Notes under the pieces: model-generated | Told to the model about the DNA's origin: nothing | Databases searched by the model: none | The model's input: only the letters and a program-made list of their open reading frames with translations | Source: Gnetum montanum | Taxonomy: Eukaryota > Streptophyta > Gnetopsida > Gnetales > Gnetaceae | Direction of reading: 5' to 3' | Assembly: GCA_015680685.1 (NCBI GenBank) | Contig: MNCI01021399.1 | Coordinates: forward strand, 538,798-602,797 | Length of the DNA: 64,000 nucleotides | Made by a program: the position numbers and the translations under genes | Shown here: positions 59,175-64,000 of the stretch, in pieces | Position numbering within the stretch: the first letter of the stretch is position 1 | Layout of the letters: every line of letters begins with the position of its first letter

Positions 59175-60373
59175 CACAAAGAGAAAAATCCCCAATTCCC
59201 GAAAGGCAAGTTCACTTTGTAGAAAGTCCTAATGCATTATCAGTACAAAACATGAATAATTCCATGTCTAGCAAAAAGGATCATCCCCCTTTCGTAACCA
59301 CTTTAATTATTTTAGGAAAGAATGTCCATAACTATTTAATGGATTCTGGTGCAATTGTTAGTGTTATGCCTCTTGACATTTGTAACGCTTTAGGAGCACA
59401 AATGATACCACAAACTAAAAGGGTGATTCAACTCGATGGATCTAACGTACCTGTGGTACGGTTATTAAAAGGAGCAAAGGTACAACTTAAGCAATACCCT
59501 ACATTTACATGTTATATAGATATCCTAGTAGTTGACATGAAACCCACATATGTTGTTCTCTTATCTAGGACTTTTGAAGCTAAGTTTGGGGGTTTCTTTA
59601 GGTCGGATTTCTCGGAATTATTGATCCCAATTAAAGAAAACTTTGAATATATGATTATACCTAGGGAACCCTTTTATAAGCAAGTGGTAACAACTTTGGA
59701 TCAACAAAATCAATCTTTGGAAGATTGAAATGCTAATCTTTATGTTGGGGTTATTGAGTTTGAGTGTAGTAAACATGTTGAAAATGACTATGTGAGTGGG
59801 ACTACAAAAAATCCTATCTCTTATGCAGATCCCATCCAATCCTATCAAAGTTCTAGAGAAGGTGAAGAAAACGATGTAGACACCTTGCCTTATCAACAAC
59901 ACGATGGATTTTTTCTAAGTGATCCACCACTTTTAGGGGAAGACAAAGATATAAATAAGACCTTACCTCTTAAAACATTTGAAGGTGTGCTAAATTTTAA
60001 CAACACATCCATGGAACATTCTCCTAGAAAAGCTATATCCGATGACCCACTAAAACCTAGACCTATCATTGAAACTTATATTAAAGAAAAAATTTATAGA
60101 AAACGATCAAGCAAGATAAGTGTAGATCTTGATTTTCATAATCGTAAGCATCAACAAACTGTCAAAAGATGGTTCGATAAAAAACATACAACTAAAAAGT
60201 TTCAAGTAGGTGATCTAGTCTTTAAGAGGGATAGAGCGTCTGGTCAAACTGGCCCTCAAACTAAGTTTTCACCTATGTCGTCAAGTCCATTCCAAATTGT
60301 AGACATCACTACCCCAAATGTGTTTAAGATTGCTGATTTGCAAGGATATAGGTTGAATAGGAATTTTTCATGA
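59150..60373 (+). pseudogene. E4 protease fused to integrase C-terminal region
   Basis: Overlaps gag by 25 bases in the -1 frame. The protease has YLMDSGAIVSVMPLDICNAL (about 59335) and later VVLLSRTFEAKFGGFFRSDF, the order known in plant gypsy proteases. After one stop (59726) the same frame goes through a linker into NRKHQQTVKRWFDKKHTTKK and VGDLVFKRD ... GPQTKFSPM (about 60140-60280), which normally lies after the integrase catalytic core. RT, RNase H and the core are deleted in frame. A -1 shift between gag and protease is common in retroelements, but the overlap here could also be damage. Confidence 0.85.
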
Positions 60374-61224
60374 GCTATGACTAAGAATTCTGTTGTTGAA
60401 ATTTGCTTAGTAATAATTTAGAACTGTAGAATAAAAATAATAATAAAATCTTGACATAAACCATAGAACTTAAGGCTTATTTTTTTTATTTCAGGTTTCT
60501 GCGTTGCGGTTGACGTGGCAAAGGCAGCTGGCAGTTTAGGGTTAGGGTTTTCTCCCACAGGGCCGCTATAAAGAGGAGGCAGAGCTAGAGTTTGCAAAGG
60601 ACCATTTTCTGTTCTACGTCCAGCAAGGTGGGGCATCGATCAGGGCCTTCACTCGCTCTAGCAGTGCCTTCCGGCAACCTTTCTCTACGCCACATACTCC
60701 AACAATTGGCACCCAGGGCCTTCACTCGCTCTAGTAGTGCCTTCCGGTAGCCTTTCTCTATGCCACGTACTTCAACAATTGGCACCAGAAACATCGATAG
60801 TGGAGGGGCTTTTCGGCAGTCTTCTCTCTTCTGCCAGCAGGCAACAAATCTTGCTCTCTCTCTCTTGCAGGCTGGACGAGCAGCAAATCTCTTTGTCTCC
60901 TCCAAGCCCAACGAACAGCAACAAGGGCTTCGTGTCAACCATAGACAACTTTTACAGTTTTCAATATTATTATTTGCATTTTATTTCGAATTATTTATTG
61001 TACCCTTTTACATTGCCAAAATTATTTAACTTTTCAATATTCTTATTAAATTTAAATCTTTTAATATTTTGTTTTAATTATTATTATTGTTGTTTTTGTC
61101 ACATAGTCCTTTCCAGCTGAGACTATTCTTGAGTTTCCGTACCCATACGGGAGGCACCCTAGGCTATAGTATCCTAAAACAAATTTTCACAGGTGTTCGT
61201 GTGTCCAAAATTTACACATCAACA
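60371..61224 (+). repeat. 3' LTR of E4
   Basis: Aligns with 56308-57139, including the telobox (60535-60551), the TATA box and the 73-bp duplication (from 60642 and 60715). It carries about 36 extra bases near 60803-60838 (GGGGCTTTTCGGCAGTC...). No polypurine tract precedes it. Confidence 0.82.
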
Positions 61225-61280
61225 ATGACATTTATGAATTTAGAAATAGTAAATAAAACTTCTTAACAAAAGTTGTTGAT

Positions 61281-61470
61281 CTTTTTCTTTTTTAATAAAA
61301 GGGTTATTACTTGGAGGCTCAATGCTTGTCCTACTAAATAGGATTTTTGAAGGGCCAATGAATTAGCAAAAACCTAACCTCCTTTTTAATGGTTATTCTT
61401 GAGCTTGAACCTAAACCTTATGACATGAAAAATAAGCACCTTACCACCATTCCAAATTATGTCCCTTAGT
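61281..61470 (-). mobile_element. tRNA-derived SINE, copy 1
   Basis: On the minus strand: box A-like TGGTGGTAAGGTGCTTA and box B-like GGTTCAAGCTC, followed by a tail seen as a T-rich run on the plus strand (61281-61296). TTGTTGAT flanks both sides (61273-61280 and 61471-61478), a plausible target duplication. Confidence 0.65.
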
Positions 61471-61554
61471 TTGTTGATATTTTCCTTATGTTGATCTAAA
61501 ACTAAATAGGAGTATACCCACTTAAGCATCAATGTTTTCCATGAGAGTAGTACT

Positions 61555-61740
61555 TTCCTTTTTTCTTTTTTTTTGATCATCCAAAGGTTCAATGCTCATC
61601 TTATTAAGTAGCCTTGAGAGGGTTAGTCGATGAACAAAAACTTAACTTCTTTTTGACTAGCTATGGTGAGGCTCAAGCCTAAGTCTTACAAAATGAAAAA
61701 CAAGCACCTAGCTATACTAGAGCTATAGTGGTTAAGAAAG
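61555..61740 (-). mobile_element. tRNA-derived SINE, copy 2
   Basis: Same family and orientation as copy 1: shared GGTTCAATGCTCAT / GGCTCAATGCTTGT, box B-like GGCTTGAGCC, head with AGCTAGGTGCTTG, and a T-run tail at 61557-61574. No clear target duplication seen. About 85 bp separate the two copies. Confidence 0.6.
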
Positions 61741-62351
61741 TGAAAATTATTTTTTCACCTAACATAAACCTAAACCAAAAACCACTACTAACAAATTTGA
61801 CTAGCACAAATGTGATTTTTGAATCAATAGAAAAAGCTATTTTGGTGAAATGTTATATTCAACTTATAGTATTAATTAGCTAGCAACATTGACTTTTCGT
61901 ATACAATTTCATGATCCTAATTGTTAGTTGTATTCCTAAAGTGCATAGCTCATACTATTAACTATTATAAATGTAACTTCATTTAAATCTCTTGTTGATA
62001 TTGTGTGATACATGGATATTATATAAAACTATGCTTATCTTATTTTTAGGAAAAATAAGTGTTAAGAAATAGAAATTTTTTAAAAATATATTTAAATGAA
62101 AAACTTGAAAACTCATCCTTTGATTTCAAGGAACAAGTGAAATCAAAGTTTGCCATTCAACTAAGTAAGAAATGAAGGACTCTTCAAAGTTAATCCCTAC
62201 CATATACTCATTCATTTTAATGTATGAGTGCCTTGCGAGTTGGATGAATTTAAACTTTATCTCCTTTGTGTTGATAAATTCATTCTCTTTTCCAATTGTG
62301 TTGAAAACATATATAGTTTTATCTCCTATAATTTTTCTAAAGTATCATGTT
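61741..62351. other. AT-rich spacer
   Basis: No supported feature. It is the flank into which E5 inserted. Confidence 0.4.
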
Positions 62352-63390
62352 TGATGAGTGGCGAGGTACCCCTACACTCAACCATACGAAACGAGCGTAC
62401 ACGCGCGATCCGGTCGAACTCCGCAGACTAAATGCCTTAACGCCACAAGAAACACTTGGGGTTAATCGTTCGTTGTCTTCCCAGGCTTGCTTGTAAGTGT
62501 AACGGTCTATGGTTAAGCAAGTCTGAGGTATGTGATTTTTTTGGTATTTTTGGCTTATCTTCTATGCTACCAGGAGAAGGGTTGAGAAAACTAAACTAAC
62601 TCTAACTAAGATCTAAGTCTAATTTAACTAGCGTCAGCATCCGTTCCCACTTACCGGACACACCCTGAACTATGCAACTGCAGCTTACCAAACGCTAATC
62701 GTTATTGGGATCGCCGCACGTAACGCAAGTGCTCGAAGTGGTCATACTGAGGCACCTATTTAGCCTACGTGTGATAAGCAGCCGATTCCTTAGCCAGCCG
62801 TACACACCCGTAGGTGCTCGTAACTAAGTCGTACTTATCACACGATCTAGCCTAGCATTGAGCAGCCGATTCCTCTACTAGCCGTACACATTAGACCCGG
62901 GAGTTACCAAGCGTAGAATCCTGGAATACGCTACTGGGTTACCAACCATCCAATGCTCGTAATTGAGTCGTACTCATACATTGCGTCAAGCAGCCGATTC
63001 CTTGACTAGCCGTACACGTCCGTAGACGCTCGTAATCAAGTCGTACTTGAACGCACTAGGAAAACAGGAAATAAAAGCAATAAATGAAACCATGTGCTGC
63101 CAGGTTTATCCAAACAAGTTCGTCTTTATTGCTGTACACAACTTGGGTTCAGGTTACAAGCTGCTCGAATAAAGAGCCGTTCACTCTAGGACTTCTACTG
63201 CGGGCACATGGGGAAAAATTCTAACTCTGGAGTGATCAATCTGCCAGAGCTTCGCTACACTAGCCAGGATTGGGAAATGAAGGGAGTGCCGCCTCTTATT
63301 TATAGAAATGGCGGCGTGACGCGATATCGCGTACGCGATATCGCAGGAGAAGACGCGATATCGTGGCCTAGTGTAAACCGCGTCTCATCA
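62352..63390 (-). repeat. 3' LTR of E5 (1039 bp)
   Basis: Plus-strand ends TGATGAGTGGCG and CGCGTCTCATCA. On the minus strand the U3 carries a 24-bp perfect palindrome at 63321-63344 (two GCGATATCGC decamers around GTAC) and another GATATC at about 63356; TATA box CTCTTATTTATAG (reverse strand) at about 63293. The extra length over other copies comes from three modules of GCAGCCGATTCCT...CTAGCCGTACAC and GCTCGTAA...AGTCGTACT (62770-63055). Confidence 0.93.
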
Positions 63391-63404
63391 TACCCCCATG
63401 ACTA
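63391..63404 (-). other. polypurine tract of E5
   Basis: Minus strand TAGTCATGGGGGTA directly before the LTR. Confidence 0.88.
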
Positions 63405-63565
63405 AATGAAAACTCGTCCTCAACTTCCTTACAATAATATCAGGTAGGTATGGGATTATTAGGGGATATGGAACTAATGGGATGACATGTGAACGGTCTT
63501 TATTACAAGACTTGACAAAAACTGGTGTTCATGACAACATGGGTGAACACCTTATTACAATGACA

Positions 63566-63772
63566 TCAGGCCACAGTTGGCAGCTGAGAGAAAAGAGGAG
63601 AGAGAATAGAAGAGAAGAAAGAAGAAGAGTCTTGTTGCTGCCAACGCCGCGATTGCGCCTTTCGTTGTCCGTCTGTAAGCGCATTATCAACGCCACTCCT
63701 TGCATGCTGCTTTAGCGCTTCTCCATTCCAAGTGTCTGCTCCAGATCCATTCTGTTGTTGTATGATTGCCAT
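63566..63772 (-). CDS. short 3' ORF of E5 (69 codons including stop), hypothetical
   Basis: Starts at the ATG (63772-63770) directly after the intron acceptor. Reads MAIIQQQNGSGADTWNGEAL, then a basic Gln/Arg stretch (DGQRKAQSRRWQQQ) and a Ser/Phe-rich end. The E1 counterpart is dead after four codons. No family is recognised and it is not similar to the E3 env-like protein. It may be a small accessory ORF or merely leader sequence. Confidence 0.35.
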   Translation of the reverse strand: MAIIQQQNGSGADTWNGEALKQHARSGVDNALTDGQRKAQSRRWQQQDSSSFFSSILSPLFSQLPTVA

Positions 63773-63832
63773 CTGCACACACAACACCATCATATATTAG
63801 CAAGGGTAATTGAATCATTAAGTAAAGCATAC
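63773..63832 (-). other. 60-nt intron candidate in E5
   Basis: Minus strand: AGCAAG|GTATGC ... CCTTGCTAAT ... GTGTGCAG|ATGGCAATCA. Same length and same borders as in E1. Confidence 0.65.
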
Positions 63833-63980
63833 CTTGCTTCGGTTTAGGCTCACTGGCTAAGGTGTGGTATGGCTGATATGGATCTGGTAAAATATAGATG
63901 ATGACTACCGAAGGCATAGGGGTTAGGAAGAAAAACGAAAAAACCCGAGGCTTAGGATAAAAATTGAAAAATCAGGCCCC

Positions 63981-63995
63981 ATACCCCCATGACTA
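63981..63995 (-). other. second polypurine-like motif of E5
   Basis: Minus strand TAGTCATGGGGGTAT, identical over 15 bases to the true tract and LTR junction at 63390-63404, but 590 bases upstream and followed by GGGGCC instead of an LTR. Confidence 0.6.
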
Positions 63996-64000
63996 ATCGC

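Larger units (their letters stand above)
56308..61224 (+). mobile_element. E4: non-autonomous gypsy element with gag, protease and integrase tail
   Basis: LTR-like direct repeats of 832 and 854 bp (56308-57139; 60371-61224) enclose gag, an aspartic protease and the last part of integrase. RT, RNase H and the integrase core are absent. The LTRs are very similar and the ORFs carry only a few stops, so E4 is one of the younger elements here. The 5' boundary is uncertain: seven more bases (TTTTTCA) are shared before both repeats, and no target duplication fits position 56308. Confidence 0.82.
62352..64000 (-). mobile_element. E5: 3' end of a minus-strand element of the E1/E2/E3 LTR family
   Basis: The LTR (62352-63390) is followed to the right by the reverse complement of a polypurine tract and a 3' internal region similar to E1 4440-4996. 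The element therefore reads right to left and continues beyond the window. CpG-rich palindromes and sharp motif conservation make it the least decayed LTR of this family here. Confidence 0.9.

Overview
This is a repeat-dominated piece of a plant nuclear genome, most likely a flowering plant. The evidence is plant-lineage Ty3/gypsy and Ty1/copia retrotransposons with tRNA-Asp and initiator-Met primer sites, tRNA-derived SINEs, a plant-type LINE, a PIF1/Helitron-type helicase fragment, a Ulp1-protease transposon remnant, telobox motifs and AT-rich intron-like spacers. I see no intact host gene, rRNA or tRNA gene. Almost every coding frame is broken, mostly by stops that look like C-to-T or G-to-A changes. 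The species cannot be named from the sequence alone.

Layout. 1-14836: two copies of one non-chromoviral gypsy family (E1 = 3' part, 1-5831; E2 = 5' LTR to past integrase, 7334-14836) flank a 1.5 kb copia pol fragment (5832-7333). 14837-23163: old repeats, a SINE with a 13-bp target duplication, a 520-bp foldback element, a PIF1-like helicase pseudogene, a 3 x 48 bp tandem repeat, and a GC-rich low-copy island with a transit-peptide-like exon candidate. 23164-23870: a solo LTR (TSD ATTGC) containing the assembly gap. 24529-27340: decayed exons and a duplicated Ulp1-like protease remnant. 28429-45289: a Tekay/Del-like chromovirus with 2.7-2.8 kb LTRs (TSD TGATT). Its 3' LTR is split by E3 (37579-44334, TSD CTAGT). 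45290-52424: tandem repeats, a minus-strand LINE and quiet spacer. 53083-56067: exon candidates of an unrecognised host gene. 56308-61224: E4, a gag-protease-integrase-tail element with no reverse transcriptase. 61281-61740: two minus-strand SINEs. 62352-64000: E5, the 3' LTR and 3' internal end of a minus-strand element of the E1/E2/E3 LTR family.

The most interesting theme is the LTR family shared by E1, E2, the solo LTR, E3 and E5. Its LTRs have TGATGAGT/ACTCATCA-type ends, a U3 cluster of GATATC-centred palindromes, a conserved CTATAAATAAGAG TATA box and a tRNA-Asp primer site. Three things go beyond a standard gypsy element. (1) The polypurine tract cassette AGTC(A/G)TGGGGG recurs at internal positions. 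(2) A 55-60 nt intron (AAG|GTAT...TGCAG|ATGGC) sits directly before the last ORF in E1, E3 and E5. (3) In pol-less E3 that intron lies downstream of a second GATATC cluster plus TATA box and opens a single-frame env-like ORF with a basic N-terminus, a coiled coil and a C-terminal hydrophobic helix. Together these suggest an element that keeps gag and an independently expressed, spliced env-like gene and relies on related elements for pol.
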